This document shows positions 12,727-24,521 of a DNA stretch of 48,249 nucleotides, in pieces. Where the stretch lies: NCBI GenBank assembly GCA_025352565.1, contig JANXTF010000112.1, forward strand, positions 1-48,249, read 5' to 3'. The translations under genes and the position numbers were made by a program. This stretch comes from Rhodospirillales bacterium (GTDB lineage Bacteria; Pseudomonadota; Alphaproteobacteria; Acetobacterales; Acetobacteraceae). The notes under the pieces are model-generated. The model was not told where the DNA came from, did not search any database, and saw nothing but the letters and a program-made list of their open reading frames with translations. The number at the start of each line of letters is the position of its first letter. The first letter of the stretch is position 1.

Positions 12727-13272
12727 GTGGACCGCACGCCCGGCATCCGGCCGCGCCCGAGCTTGTGGCGGCGGCTCGACATGGCCGCGCGGCGCGGCAC
12801 GCCGGTGGCGATCGCGGTGATCCTGCTGCTGGTGACCGCCGCGCCCCTTGGGTTGCCCGGACAGACCGAGCTGCAAGCCGCCATTGCGGTTGCCTGCGTG
12901 TATTTCTGGTCGGTGTTCCGCCCCGCCTCCATGACCCCGCCTCTGGTGTTCCTGCTCGGGATGCTGGTCGATCTGCTCGGCTATGCCCCGATGGGCGTGG
13001 GGGTGCTGACGCTGTTGCTCGTGCATGGCACGGCATTGCGCGGACGGCGGGTTCTGGCGCATCGGGGATTTCTGGTCGTTTGGCTGGCATTCTCCTGCGT
13101 GGCCGCCGCGGCGGCCGGGCTGCAATGGGCGTTGACCTCGCTGCTGACGCTGCGGCTCCTGCCGCCGGCCGGTGGCGTATTCGAGGCCGTGATCGGCGCC
13201 GGCCTTTATCCGGCGCTGGCGACGGTGCTCGGATGGGCGCACACGACGCTCGCGGAACCTGACCATGCGTGA
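12727..13272 (+). CDS. mreD: Rod-shape-determining protein MreD
   Basis: The 181-residue polytopic membrane protein has about five hydrophobic segments, including PVAIAVILLLVTAAPLGLPG and LVFLLGMLVDLLGYAPMG, the latter carrying the conserved D-L-L-G feature of MreD. It acts with MreC in the elongasome; its exact role is unclear. The start is a GTG with a G-rich site six bases upstream; an ATG at 12781 is an alternative but would cut into the N-terminal region. It lies 11 bp after mreC. Its stop codon falls inside a set of three 16-bp tandem repeats. Confidence 0.9.
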   Translation: MDRTPGIRPRPSLWRRLDMAARRGTPVAIAVILLLVTAAPLGLPGQTELQAAIAVACVYFWSVFRPASMTPPLVFLLGMLVDLLGYAPMGVGVLTLLLVHGTALRGRRVLAHRGFLVVWLAFSCVAAAAAGLQWALTSLLTLRLLPPAGGVFEAVIGAGLYPALATVLGWAHTTLAEPDHA

Positions 13273-13309
13273 GTCAAACCATGTGTAAGTCAAACCTTGT
13301 GTAAGGCGG
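13262..13309 (+). repeat. Three tandem 16-bp units across the mreD stop codon
   Basis: Units at 13262-13277 (ACCATGCGTGAGTCAA), 13278-13293 (ACCATGTGTAAGTCAA) and 13294-13309 (ACCTTGTGTAAGGCGG). The first two match at 14 of 16 positions. Each unit carries a stop codon at the same place (TGA, TAA, TAA), and the last supplies the AAGG upstream of mrdA. This looks like local duplication of the end of mreD. Confidence 0.75.
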
Positions 13310-13313
13310 CGCG

Positions 13314-15173
13314 ATGAAACGCGAGAGCAAGCGCACCGGCGTGTTCACCCGGCGTGCCCTGCTGATCGCGGGGGGCCAGTTGGGGGCGCTCGGCTTTCTC
13401 GGCGCCAAGTTGTACCAAGCACAGGTGGTCGAGGGTGCGCGTTACGCGACCTTGGCCGCGACCAACCGCATCTCGGCCCGCCTGATCGCGCCGCCGCGCG
13501 GCCGGCTGCTCGATCGATTCGCAACGCCGGTGGGCGGCAACCGGCTGAACTGGCGCGCGCTGCTGGTGGCCGAGCAGACCGAGAATGTCGGCAGCACGCT
13601 CGACAACCTCGCCCGCATCGTGGCGCTGCCGGACCATGAGCGCGCCCGCATCGAACGCGATCTGCGGCGGCATCGCCGGTTCATCCCGATCACGGTGCGG
13701 GAGTTCCTGTCATGGGAGGACATGGCGCGGATCGAGGTGAACGCGCCTGACCTGCCCGGCATCCTGGTCGATGTGGGCACCACGCGTGAGTACCCGTTCG
13801 GGGCGACGCTGGCCCATATCGTCGGCTACGTGGCGCCTCCCAATGATGCCGACGTCGCCGATGACCCGATGATGTCGCTGCCGGGCATCCGCGTCGGTCG
13901 CGCCGGGGTGGAGAAGTTCCACGATGTCGGCCTGCGCGGACGCGCGGGTGCCGTCCAACTCGAGGTCAATGCCATGGGACGGGTGATCCGCGAGCTGGAT
14001 CGCCAGGAGGGCACGCCCGGTCAGGACATCACGCTGACGATCGATTCCGGTCTTCAAAGCAGCGTGCTGGCGCGGCTCGGCGACGAGAGCGCCAGCGCGG
14101 TGGTGATGGATTGCCGCAATGGCGAGGTGCTGGCGATGGCCACCAACCCGTCATTCGACCCGTCGGTGTTCAACGCCGGCGTATCGCAGGCGCAGTGGGT
14201 GGAATGGACGTCCAACCGCCGCGCGCCGCTCATCAACAAGGCGGTGGCGGGGCTGTACGCTCCTGGGTCCACCTACAAGATGGTGGTGGCGATGGCCGCG
14301 CTGGAGGCGAAGGCGATCTCGCCCTACGACCGGGTGAGCTGTCCCGGCTTCCTCGACTACGGCGATCGGCGATATCATTGCTGGAGCAAGTACGGGCACG
14401 GCTCGCTCGATCTGCGCGGCGGGCTTAAGAACAGTTGCGACGTGTTCTTCTACGAGGTCGCCAAGCGCACCGGCATCGACAAGATCGCGCTGATGGCCAA
14501 CCGCTTCGGCCTGGGCGTGAAGCTCGATATCGAGCTTCCGGGAGCCCGCGCCGGGCTGGTCCCGAACCGCGCCTGGCGGCTGGGGCAGGGCAAGGCGTGG
14601 AACATCGGCGACACCATCGTCCATGGCATCGGTCAGGGTTTTCTGCAGCTGACCCCGTTGGCCATGGCGACCATGGTCGCACGGATCGCGACCGGGCGCG
14701 CGGTGCAGCCGCATCTGACCCGCGCGATCGGCGGCGTGCTGCAACCTGGGTCGCTGGCGACGGACTGGCCCAGCATGAATTTGCCGGAGCGCGAGATGCA
14801 CCTGATCCGCGATGGAATGTACGCCGTGGTCAACGAACAGGGTGGCACCGCGCCGCTTGCGCGGCTGTCGATGCCGGGCGTGACGATGGCGGGCAAGACC
14901 GGCAGCGTGCAGGTCCGCAACGTGTCGCGGGAGCAGCGGGAACACGGCTACAAATCGGAGAACCTGCCGTGGGAGTTTCGGCCGCACGCGATGTTCGTGG
15001 CGTACGCGCCGTACGATAACCCGCGCTACGCCGTGTCGCTGGTGGTCGAGCACGGCAACGCGGGTGCCCAGGCAGCGGCCCCGATCGCGCGGGATATCAT
15101 GATGAACGTGTTGACGCGCGACCCCGCCAACCGGGTGGAGCCGCGCGGCATGACGGTGGCGGACAGGCGGTGA
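13314..15173 (+). CDS. mrdA: Penicillin-binding protein 2 (elongasome transpeptidase)
   Basis: The 619-residue class B PBP cross-links peptidoglycan during cell elongation. It has a short cytoplasmic N terminus and one membrane anchor (LLIAGGQLGALGFLGAKLY, about residues 16-34), then the non-catalytic pedestal region with PPRGRLLDR. The transpeptidase domain has the nucleophile in STYK (319-322), SCD (374-376) and KTGS (528-531). Length agrees with PBP2. It partners RodA, whose gene follows 4 bp later, and is activated by MreC. Confidence 0.97.
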   Translation: MKRESKRTGVFTRRALLIAGGQLGALGFLGAKLYQAQVVEGARYATLAATNRISARLIAPPRGRLLDRFATPVGGNRLNWRALLVAEQTENVGSTLDNLARIVALPDHERARIERDLRRHRRFIPITVREFLSWEDMARIEVNAPDLPGILVDVGTTREYPFGATLAHIVGYVAPPNDADVADDPMMSLPGIRVGRAGVEKFHDVGLRGRAGAVQLEVNAMGRVIRELDRQEGTPGQDITLTIDSGLQSSVLARLGDESASAVVMDCRNGEVLAMATNPSFDPSVFNAGVSQAQWVEWTSNRRAPLINKAVAGLYAPGSTYKMVVAMAALEAKAISPYDRVSCPGFLDYGDRRYHCWSKYGHGSLDLRGGLKNSCDVFFYEVAKRTGIDKIALMANRFGLGVKLDIELPGARAGLVPNRAWRLGQGKAWNIGDTIVHGIGQGFLQLTPLAMATMVARIATGRAVQPHLTRAIGGVLQPGSLATDWPSMNLPEREMHLIRDGMYAVVNEQGGTAPLARLSMPGVTMAGKTGSVQVRNVSREQREHGYKSENLPWEFRPHAMFVAYAPYDNPRYAVSLVVEHGNAGAQAAAPIARDIMMNVLTRDPANRVEPRGMTVADRR

Positions 15174-15177
15174 GGCC

Positions 15178-16329
15178 ATGAGCGTTCTGGAACGGCGGCT
15201 GATCCGCGAGGCCTCGTTCGGGCTGACCGGAAAATTGTGGCAGATCAGCTGGCTGTATGTGCTGCTGCTTTGCGCGCTGGCGTCGGTTGGCTACGTGGCG
15301 CTGTATTCGGCGGCCGGCGGCGCGCCCGAGCCCTATGCCTCCCGCCACCTGCTGCGCTTCGGGCTTGGTCTGGTGTTGATGCTGGCCATCGCGCTGATCG
15401 ATATCCGGTTCATCGCGCGGTTTTCCTGGCTCGCCTATGCCGCCGGCGTCGGCCTGCTGGTGCTGGTCGAGCGGATGGGCCACGTCGGCAAGGGCGCGCA
15501 ACGCTGGATCGATATCGCCGGCATGCAGTGGCAGCCGAGCGAGTTCATGAAGATTGTGCTGGTGCTGGCTCTGGCGTCCTGGTTCCACAAGGCCTCGTGG
15601 GAGCGCATGGGCAACCCGCTATTCCTGATCCCGCCGGCTTTGGCGGTGCTGGTGCCGGTTGCGCTGATCGTGAAGGAGCCCAATCTCGGCACGGCTGTGA
15701 TCACCGCCGTGGTGGGGGGCACGATCTTCCTCGGCGCCGGGATGCGCTGGTGGAAAATGGTGCTGCTGGTCGGCGGCGTGGCATTCGCGGCGCCCCTCGC
15801 CTACAGCCATCTGCATGATTACCAGCGGGCGCGGATCGAGACGTTCCTGAATCCCGAGAGCGATCCGCTGGGCGCCGGCTATAACATCATCCAGTCCAAG
15901 ATCGCGCTGGGTTCGGGCGGCATGTGGGGTGAGGGGTTCCTGCAGGGCACGCAGGGACACTTGAACTTCCTGCCCGAGAAGCAGACCGACTTCATCTTCA
16001 CCATGCTGGGCGAGGAGTTCGGTTTCGTGGGCGGCATCGCGCTGATCGGCCTCCTCGCGCTGATCGTTCTGGGCGGCATGGCGATGGCCCTGCGCTGCCG
16101 CCATCAGTTCGGCCGGCTGGTGGCGCTCGGCATCAGCATGAATTTCTTCATGTATGTGTTCGTCAACATCGCCATGGTGATGGGCGTGATCCCGGTCGGC
16201 GGCGTGCCGCTGCCGCTGGTCTCCCATGGCGGCTCGGCCATGATTATGGTGATGATCGGGTTCGGCGTGTTGATGAGCGTGTATGTCCACCGCGACGTGG
16301 AATTCGCGGATGGGCGCGAAGAGGTTTAG
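15178..16329 (+). CDS. rodA: Peptidoglycan glycosyltransferase RodA
   Basis: The 383-residue SEDS-family membrane protein has about ten transmembrane helices. RodA polymerises lipid II into glycan strands alongside PBP2. Conserved loops seen: GAQRWIDIAGMQWQPSEFMK, the extracellular stretch with LNFLPEKQTDFIFT, and PLPLVSHGGSAM near the C terminus; the catalytic Asp of SEDS proteins sits in the WIDI-type loop. It is the last gene of the mreBCD-mrdA-rodA operon, followed by a strong hairpin at 16378-16411. Confidence 0.97.
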   Translation: MSVLERRLIREASFGLTGKLWQISWLYVLLLCALASVGYVALYSAAGGAPEPYASRHLLRFGLGLVLMLAIALIDIRFIARFSWLAYAAGVGLLVLVERMGHVGKGAQRWIDIAGMQWQPSEFMKIVLVLALASWFHKASWERMGNPLFLIPPALAVLVPVALIVKEPNLGTAVITAVVGGTIFLGAGMRWWKMVLLVGGVAFAAPLAYSHLHDYQRARIETFLNPESDPLGAGYNIIQSKIALGSGGMWGEGFLQGTQGHLNFLPEKQTDFIFTMLGEEFGFVGGIALIGLLALIVLGGMAMALRCRHQFGRLVALGISMNFFMYVFVNIAMVMGVIPVGGVPLPLVSHGGSAMIMVMIGFGVLMSVYVHRDVEFADGREEV

Positions 16330-16377
16330 GGTTTGATGCAGCAATCAATCGCTTCAGGGTTCGCACTGTCGTATCAA

Positions 16378-16411
16378 CCCGTCATGGTCGGCGAAGGCCG
16401 ACCATGACGGG
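16378..16411. repeat. 15-bp perfect inverted repeat between convergent genes (REP-like, bidirectional terminator)
   Basis: CCCGTCATGGTCGGC (16378-16392), loop GAAG, then the exact complement (16397-16411). It lies between the 3' ends of rodA and the convergent carboxypeptidase gene. There is no U-tract on either side. A stem this perfect with a tetraloop is typical of dispersed REP-type elements that end transcripts; no second copy was seen in this window. Confidence 0.7.
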
Positions 16412-16470
16412 ATGACTTCGTAAGCGATTTCAGCTGATTCAGTTATTTAACAACTGACACTCAACCCAAG

Positions 16471-17559
16471 TCAGGCTGGACAGCGCGGCCCGGTGCAGCG
16501 GGTCGAGACTTTCGCGAGATGCCGAGGAGCCTCGTCCACGATCTTGCGTACCAGCGCGGGCTTGGCGGTCGGCGGGTGGGTCAGGCGCGGCGGTTCCGGC
16601 AGGGCGACGGCCCGGCCTGGCCCGCGTACCAGCGGCGATGCCTGCGCCGAGGCGAGCAAGCCGCCAAATCGTGGGGTTTGCGGCTGCACGTCGCGGTGGA
16701 CCAGTGTCACCGGCACATCCATCCGCTCGAACCCCTGGTCGAGCAGCGCCATCATGTGGACGTCGCGCTCCGGGTTGGAGGAGGCTCCCAGCACGACGCC
16801 GATCAGGCGCACGTCGCCGCGCACGGCCGAGGTAGTGAGGTTGTGGCCAGCGGCGATGGTGTAGCCGGTCTTGAGGCCGTCCGCACCGGGGTAACGCTGC
16901 AGCATCATGTCGTGATTATAGATGGTGTGGCCGTGGAACACGAAGCTGGGCGTGCTGAAATAGCGGTATTCGTTCGGGTAGTCCGCGATGAGCCGGCGCG
17001 CGAGCATGGCGAGGTCGCGCGCGGTGCTGATCTGCTCGGGGTCCGGCAGGCCGGAGGCGTTGCGGAAGGTGGTCTGGGTCATGCCGAGCGCGCGGGCGCG
17101 CAGCGTCATGGCCTGGGCGAACCGGTCCTCGTCTCCGCCGAGCATCTCGCCCAGGGCGGCGGCGGCATCGTTGGCGGATTTCGTGACCAGGCCGAGGATC
17201 GCCTCCTCGACGGTGATGCGGGTGGCCGGCAGCAGGCCAAGCTTGGTGGGCGACATCGAGGCCGCGTGCAGGCTGACCGGGACCAGCGCGTCCAGCGTGA
17301 TCCGCCGGTCGCGCAGCGCCTCGAAGACCATATAGAGGGTCATCATCTTGGTGAGGCTCGCCGGATAACGCGGCGCGTCAGGATTGGCGGCGGACAGGAT
17401 GTTGCCGCCACGCGCCTCGATGACGATGGAACTGTATCGGTCCGACCCGATCTGTGCCCAGGCAGCCGGACCCCAGGCGAGCACGCCCAGGAACGCGGCC
17501 AGGAGCACGCCCACCATTGCTGGCCGCCGATTGCCGAACCGGCGCTGCCCACAGGCCAT
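16471..17559 (-). CDS. D-alanyl-D-alanine carboxypeptidase (DacA-like, low-molecular-weight PBP)
   Basis: The 362-residue product has a signal peptide (hydrophobic stretch about residues 14-33, cleavage probably after AWA before QIGSD). Its penicillin-binding motifs are SLTK (68-71), SAN (128-130) and KTG (230-232). It should trim the terminal D-Ala from peptidoglycan pentapeptides in the periplasm. The C terminus is Pro-rich (PRLTHPPTAKP) and lacks an obvious amphipathic anchor. I chose the ATG at 17559, with GGGAG nine bases upstream; longer in-frame starts add a non-signal-like extension. Convergent with the cell-elongation operon and functionally related to it. It is divergent from the phasin gene. 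Confidence 0.92.
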   Translation of the reverse strand: MACGQRRFGNRRPAMVGVLLAAFLGVLAWGPAAWAQIGSDRYSSIVIEARGGNILSAANPDAPRYPASLTKMMTLYMVFEALRDRRITLDALVPVSLHAASMSPTKLGLLPATRITVEEAILGLVTKSANDAAAALGEMLGGDEDRFAQAMTLRARALGMTQTTFRNASGLPDPEQISTARDLAMLARRLIADYPNEYRYFSTPSFVFHGHTIYNHDMMLQRYPGADGLKTGYTIAAGHNLTTSAVRGDVRLIGVVLGASSNPERDVHMMALLDQGFERMDVPVTLVHRDVQPQTPRFGGLLASAQASPLVRGPGRAVALPEPPRLTHPPTAKPALVRKIVDEAPRHLAKVSTRCTGPRCPA

Positions 17560-17690
17560 TGCCAAATCTCCCGTCACTCGCGCGACACTATCAAACCCAT
17601 ACCGCCGATGTCCACAACCGGAATGCCTGGATAACTTTGAAACGAAGGGCTTAGCCAGCTCGGCTGTTCCAAGGCTCGTTGCGGCGCATC

Positions 17691-17709
17691 TTTTGTGCGC
17701 TGCACAAAA
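17691..17709. promoter_or_regulatory. PhaR-like operator 1 upstream of phasin
   Basis: TTTTGTGC-GCT-GCACAAAA, a perfect 8-bp inverted repeat with a TGC-N3-GCA core. From memory, PhaR regulators of polyhydroxybutyrate genes in Paracoccus bind TGC-rich repeats (CTGC-N3/4-GCAG). TTGACG at 17715-17720 could be the -35 of the phasin promoter just downstream. Confidence 0.5.
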
Positions 17710-17748
17710 ATATCTTGACGGCATGGAACACGAGGCTTACACCCCGAT

Positions 17749-17763
17749 TGCTGCGGTGCAGCA
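17749..17763. promoter_or_regulatory. PhaR-like operator 2 upstream of phasin
   Basis: TGCTGC-GGT-GCAGCA, a perfect 6-bp inverted repeat containing CTGC-N3-GCAG, the form recalled for PhaR. It sits about 80 bp before the phasin start and shares the TGC-N3-GCA core with operator 1, 56 bp away. Confidence 0.6.
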
Positions 17764-17843
17764 TAAGCTTTTGGCCAATAACGCTCCGACCGAAGGCTTG
17801 CCACGAATAGCGCCATCTCGGCGAGAAGCTCAAGGATCCAGGC

Positions 17844-18524
17844 ATGGCCATCAAGAAACCCGTTCAATCCCCCGTGGCATTCAAGGCTTTCGCGCCGATC
17901 AAGGCGGCGGTGGTTCCCGAGGCGCCCGCGTCCCTGGCGCCCGCCCCGCCTGCGCCTGCGCCGGTCGCGCCCGCCCCGCTCGTGCTCGTCGCCGAAGTCG
18001 CCCATGTGGCGGTTTCGGAAAGCATCCAGACCCCGGCCGAGATCGTCAGCGCCGCGCCCGTCGCGCCTGACGTCGTGGTTGAGGCTCCCCAAACGATCGT
18101 CCCGGCGCAGGCGACCGTAATAACACCGCCAGTCGCCAAGACACTTACAACGGCAAATGCCGCAATGGAGAAGACCATGAAGACTGCTGAAGAGTTCGTT
18201 TCGTTCGGCCAGGGCAACGTCGAGGCCATCATGAAGTGCGGCCAGATCTGGGCCGCCGGCGTGCAGGATCTGTCCAAGAGCTTCGCCGCCACCGCGCAGG
18301 CGCAGCTCGACCAGACCGTCTCCACCTGGAAGGCGCTGGCCGGGGTGAAGTCGCTGAAGGAAGCGATGGAACTGCAGACCAGCGTGGCGCGCAGCTCGAT
18401 GGAAGTGGCCGTCGCCGAGACCGGCAAGCTGACCGACGCTTCCATGAAGCTCGCCGAGCAGACGATTGCGCCGATCAGCGCCCGCGTGACCCTCGCGGTC
18501 GAGAAGTTCGGCCGCGCCGCCTAA
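17844..18524 (+). CDS. Phasin-family protein with an Ala/Pro-rich N terminus
   Basis: The 226-residue protein ends in a phasin domain (about residues 108-226: [56 protein letters not shown]). Phasins coat polyhydroxyalkanoate granules and control their size and number. Residues 20-105 are low-complexity Ala/Pro/Val (for example [17 protein letters not shown]), an extension beyond the domain itself. An internal Met near residue 108 could give a domain-only form. Two PhaR-like palindromes upstream and a strong terminator downstream mark it as a single-gene transcript. Confidence 0.9.
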   Translation: MAIKKPVQSPVAFKAFAPIKAAVVPEAPASLAPAPPAPAPVAPAPLVLVAEVAHVAVSESIQTPAEIVSAAPVAPDVVVEAPQTIVPAQATVITPPVAKTLTTANAAMEKTMKTAEEFVSFGQGNVEAIMKCGQIWAAGVQDLSKSFAATAQAQLDQTVSTWKALAGVKSLKEAMELQTSVARSSMEVAVAETGKLTDASMKLAEQTIAPISARVTLAVEKFGRAA

Positions 18525-18548
18525 TTCGGCTTCTTGCCGGACGGATGG

Positions 18549-18577
18549 AGGCCCGGGGGAAACTCCGGGCCTTTTTC
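18549..18577 (+). terminator. Intrinsic terminator of the phasin gene
   Basis: AGGCCCGG (18549-18556), 8-nt loop, CCGGGCCT (18565-18572), then a T-rich run (TTTTTCTTT). Textbook intrinsic terminator, 24 bp after the stop codon. Confidence 0.9.
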
Positions 18578-18675
18578 TTTGGGCCTTGCCACGCGCGATG
18601 CGCCGACCAATCTTCGACCTGCGGAGCCGCCTGTGGCGGCGGTTCGGCTTTGACAATACGGGTAGTTCGGTTCGC

Positions 18676-19029
18676 ATGTTCGAGACGATGGGTGACGGGG
18701 ACAGACGCAAGGACGGCGATCGGGGCGGCGAAGGGCCGAACACCGGCGTTGTGGTCAAGGCACGTCCCAAGACGCGCAAGCCCGCAATGTACAAGGTATT
18801 GATGCTGAACGACGATTATACTCCGATGGAGTTCGTCGTGCATGTGCTGGAGCGGTTTTTCCAAAAATCCCGCGAGGAGTCCACCCGCATCATGCTGCAT
18901 GTGCATCGGCGGGGCGTGGGCGTGTGCGGGGTGTTCACCTACGAGGTCGCCGAGACCAAGGTGACGCAGGTGATGGACCTCGCGCGGCAGAACCAGCATC
19001 CGTTGCAATGCACGATCGAGAAGGAATAG
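18676..19029 (+). CDS. clpS: ATP-dependent Clp protease adaptor ClpS
   Basis: The 117-residue adaptor docks on the N domain of ClpA and hands over N-end-rule substrates. After a disordered charged N terminus, the core begins [20 protein letters not shown], with the substrate-binding D-D and the Met-Glu helix, and ends in [11 protein letters not shown]. The start could be the ATG at 18676 or 18688; a longer frame from 18586 adds an Arg-rich stretch that overlaps the phasin terminator region and is unlikely. clpA follows 239 bp later on the same strand. Confidence 0.94.
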   Translation: MFETMGDGDRRKDGDRGGEGPNTGVVVKARPKTRKPAMYKVLMLNDDYTPMEFVVHVLERFFQKSREESTRIMLHVHRRGVGVCGVFTYEVAETKVTQVMDLARQNQHPLQCTIEKE

Positions 19030-19268
19030 CCGGGGAATCCGCCGGCTGGTCCTGAGCCGACGAGCAACCCCGCTATCCGTCCGGGTGCCAAAGGCGTGTC
19101 AAATTTTTAAGTATGTGATGTGAGATTGTGAGTGCGCGAAGCGCGCATTCGTTCAAGTATCTCCATCTGCCGCGATCGGGGCGGCTGCCAGTGCGTTGCC
19201 TGCGTGACTAAATTCTGAATTGGCGGCAAATCCTGCCCGCCATAGCTGACACTGAGGAGCGTCGACCC

Positions 19269-21644
<2,376 letters not shown>

Positions 21645-21673
21645 GAGTCTCCGCGCCTTGATGCGATACCGTC

Positions 21674-23797
21674 ATGCGTGGGATTGACGGTGAGGGTGGG
21701 TTGGCAGCTTCCAGGTTTTCCGCGCTGACTCCCCTCCTGGCGCCACGCTCGGTGGCCGTTATCGGTGCTTCCAGCGATCCGCGCCGCATCGGCGGGCGGC
21801 CGCTGGCCTACATGATCGAGCGCGGGTTCACCGGTAGCATCCTGCCGGTCAATCCGAACCGGGATCGCGTGCAGGGCCTCGCGGCTTATCCCGATATCGC
21901 GTCGCTCCCCGAGGTACCGGACGTGGCGGTGGTGGCCGTGTCGGCCGCGGACGCCGTGGCCGCGGTGGCGGCATTGGCGCGCGCGGGCACCAAGGGTGCC
22001 ATCGTGCTGACGGCCGGGTTCGCGGAGGTGGATGCGGCCGGGGCCACGCTGCAGGCCGCGATGGTGCAAGCCGCCGGGGAAATGCGGCTGTTTGGGCCGA
22101 ACTGCCTCGGATTGTTCAATGCGCGGATCGGGTTTTTCCCGATATTCTCATCGAGCTTCGAGAGCGGCTGGCCGCTGCCGGGCGTGATCGGGATCGCCAG
22201 CCAGTCAGGCGCCTACGGCACGCATCTGTTCGCCATCGCCCGCAACCGCCGCATCGGCACGCCTTTATGCGTCACGACGGGCAACGAGGCCGATGTGACC
22301 GTGGCCGACGTGATCGGCTGGATGGCGGAGGACTCGGCGACCGAGGTGATCTGCGCCTATTCCGAGGGAATCCGCAACGGCACGCGGCTGATGGCGGCGC
22401 TGGAGGCGGCCCGCGCCGCGCGCAAGCCGGTGGTTATGATGAAGGTCGGGCGCAGCGCGTTGGGGCGGGCGGCGGCGCAGTCCCACACCGCGTCCATCGC
22501 GGGCGACGACGCGGTGACGGATGCCGTGCTGGCGGAATTCGGCGTGGTCCGGGCACGCAACACCGAAGAGTTAATCGACATCGCCTATGCCGCGACCCGC
22601 CGCATCTATCCGGCCCGCAACACGCTGGGCGTGATCACGGTCAGCGGCGGCGCGGGCGTGCTGATCAGCGACGTGGCGGAGACGCTGGGCCTGCCGATGC
22701 CGCCGATGCCGGAGGCGGCACAGGCCGCCTTGCGGGCGCTGGTGCCGTTCGCGGCGCCGGCCAATCCGGTGGATTGCACGGCGCAGGCGTTCAACGACAT
22801 GAGCCTGGTCGGGCGCTTCACGGAAAGCATGGTGGCCGATGGCGGATACGCCTCGGTGCTGGCGTTCTTCACCCAGGTGGGTGGCGCGCCGTCGGTGGCG
22901 CCGCGATTGCGCGCCGAGTTGAACGCGGTCAAGGCCCGGCACCCGGATCGGCTCTACGCGCTGTCGGTGATCGCGCCGCCGGAGATGGTGGCGGAATACG
23001 AATCGGACGGGTACCTGGTGTTCGAGGACCCGACCCGGGCGACGGTGGCCTTGCACGCCATGGGCCGGTTCGGGGAGGCGTTCGCGCGTCTGGCCGAGAC
23101 GGCGCCCGACGCGGTGCCCGCGTTCGTGCTGCCGGCATCCACGCCCAGCGAGGCGGAGGCGAAGGCGCTGCTGGGCCGCGCCGGCATTGCCGCTCCCCCC
23201 GAGCGTGCCTGCGCCTCGGCGGACGCGGCGGTCGCGGCGGCGCGATCGTTCGGCTTCCCGGTGGTGATGAAGATTCTGTCGCCGGACATCGTCCACAAAA
23301 CCGAGATCGGCGGGGTGCTTCTGGGTGTGGCGGACGAGGCGGCGGTGCAAGACGGGTTTGTCACGCTGCTGGGCCGCGCGCGGGCGGCGGCGCCGGGCGC
23401 GCGAATCGAGGGAGTGCTCGTGGCGCGGCAGTTGAGCGGCGGTGTGGAGTGCATCATGGGCATGGTGCGCGATCCCGTGTTCGGGCCGATGGCGATGTTC
23501 GGCCTGGGTGGTATCTTCGTGGAGGTGCTGCGCGACGTGGTGTTCCGCCGCTGCCCGTTCGGCGTGGCGGCGGCCGAGGCGATGATCCGCTCGATCCGTG
23601 CCGCGCGGTTGCTGACCGGGGCGCGGGGACGCGAAGCCGCCGATATCCGTGCGCTGGCCGAGATGCTGTCGCGCCTCTCGGTGTTCGCCCATCAGGCCGG
23701 CCCGGCGCTGGTGTCGATCGACCTCAACCCGGTGTTCGCGATGGCGGCGGGGGAGGGCGCGTTCGCGGCGGATGCGGTGGTCGAGATTGTGGGCTAG
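21674..23797 (+). CDS. ADP-forming acyl-CoA synthetase (fused alpha/beta)
   Basis: The 707-residue protein starts with a CoA-binding Rossmann domain ([19 protein letters not shown], about residues 28-46). A succinyl-CoA-ligase-like domain follows ([31 protein letters not shown], whose His is the expected phosphorylation site). An ATP-grasp domain lies in the C-terminal third ([20 protein letters not shown], residues about 525-545). It should convert an acyl-CoA plus ADP and phosphate to acid plus ATP, or the reverse. Substrate is not evident; acetate or another short or aryl acid is possible. It is followed 33 bp later by a CoA-transferase pair, which suggests a joint role in organic-acid activation. 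Confidence 0.9.
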   Translation: MRGIDGEGGLAASRFSALTPLLAPRSVAVIGASSDPRRIGGRPLAYMIERGFTGSILPVNPNRDRVQGLAAYPDIASLPEVPDVAVVAVSAADAVAAVAALARAGTKGAIVLTAGFAEVDAAGATLQAAMVQAAGEMRLFGPNCLGLFNARIGFFPIFSSSFESGWPLPGVIGIASQSGAYGTHLFAIARNRRIGTPLCVTTGNEADVTVADVIGWMAEDSATEVICAYSEGIRNGTRLMAALEAARAARKPVVMMKVGRSALGRAAAQSHTASIAGDDAVTDAVLAEFGVVRARNTEELIDIAYAATRRIYPARNTLGVITVSGGAGVLISDVAETLGLPMPPMPEAAQAALRALVPFAAPANPVDCTAQAFNDMSLVGRFTESMVADGGYASVLAFFTQVGGAPSVAPRLRAELNAVKARHPDRLYALSVIAPPEMVAEYESDGYLVFEDPTRATVALHAMGRFGEAFARLAETAPDAVPAFVLPASTPSEAEAKALLGRAGIAAPPERACASADAAVAAARSFGFPVVMKILSPDIVHKTEIGGVLLGVADEAAVQDGFVTLLGRARAAAPGARIEGVLVARQLSGGVECIMGMVRDPVFGPMAMFGLGGIFVEVLRDVVFRRCPFGVAAAEAMIRSIRAARLLTGARGREAADIRALAEMLSRLSVFAHQAGPALVSIDLNPVFAMAAGEGAFAADAVVEIVG

Positions 23798-23830
23798 GAT
23801 GACGGCCGCGAGCCGGGGAGAACGCCGCCG

Positions 23831-24511
23831 ATGATCGACAAGATCGTGCCTGACATGAATGCCGCGATGGCGGGGGTGGTGAGCGGCTCGACCATCCTGG
23901 TGGGTGGCTTCGGATCGGTCGGCCAGCCCAACGCGCTGATCGAGGCGCTGATCGAGCGGGATGTCCGCGATCTCACCATCGTCGCCAATAATTCGGGCGG
24001 CGGCGTGGTGGGACTGGCGCATCTGATGCAACGCGGCTGCGTGCGGCGGCTGATCTGCTCGTTCCCCCGCAGCTCCAACTCGACCGTGTTCGAGGAACTG
24101 TATCGCGCCGGCAAGATCGAGCTGGAGATCGTGCCGCAGGGGACGATGGCGGAACGGATGCGGGCGGCGGGGGCGGGCGTTGGCGCGTTCTACACGCCGA
24201 CCTCGTACGGCACGAAGCTGGCCGAGGGCAAGGAGACGCGCGAGATCGGCGGACGGATGCATGTGCTGGAATACGCGCTGCATGGCGACGTGGCGCTGGT
24301 CGAGGCGTGGCGGGCGGATCGGTGGGGGAACCTGGTGTTCAACAAATCCGGCCGCAACTTCAATCCGGTGATGGCGATGGCGGCCAGGACCACCATCGTG
24401 CAGACGCAGCATGTGGTGGAACTGGGCGCGCTCGATCCCGAGGCGATCGTGACGCCGGGGATTTTCGTCGATCGGGTGCTGCACGTGCCGTATGGCGACC
24501 CCGTTGGGTGA
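23831..24511 (+). CDS. 3-oxoacid CoA-transferase subunit A
   Basis: The 226-residue alpha subunit of a family I CoA-transferase has the N-terminal Gly-rich region TILVGGFGSVGQPNALIEAL and GTMAERMRAAGAGVGAFYTP. With subunit B it moves CoA between a donor acyl-CoA and an acid such as 3-oxoadipate or acetoacetate. Which substrate is used cannot be read directly; relatives are annotated as succinyl-CoA:3-oxoacid or 3-oxoadipate transferases. Its end overlaps or abuts the start of subunit B. Confidence 0.9.
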   Translation: MIDKIVPDMNAAMAGVVSGSTILVGGFGSVGQPNALIEALIERDVRDLTIVANNSGGGVVGLAHLMQRGCVRRLICSFPRSSNSTVFEELYRAGKIELEIVPQGTMAERMRAAGAGVGAFYTPTSYGTKLAEGKETREIGGRMHVLEYALHGDVALVEAWRADRWGNLVFNKSGRNFNPVMAMAARTTIVQTQHVVELGALDPEAIVTPGIFVDRVLHVPYGDPVG

Positions 24512-24521
24512 GGACATCAAG

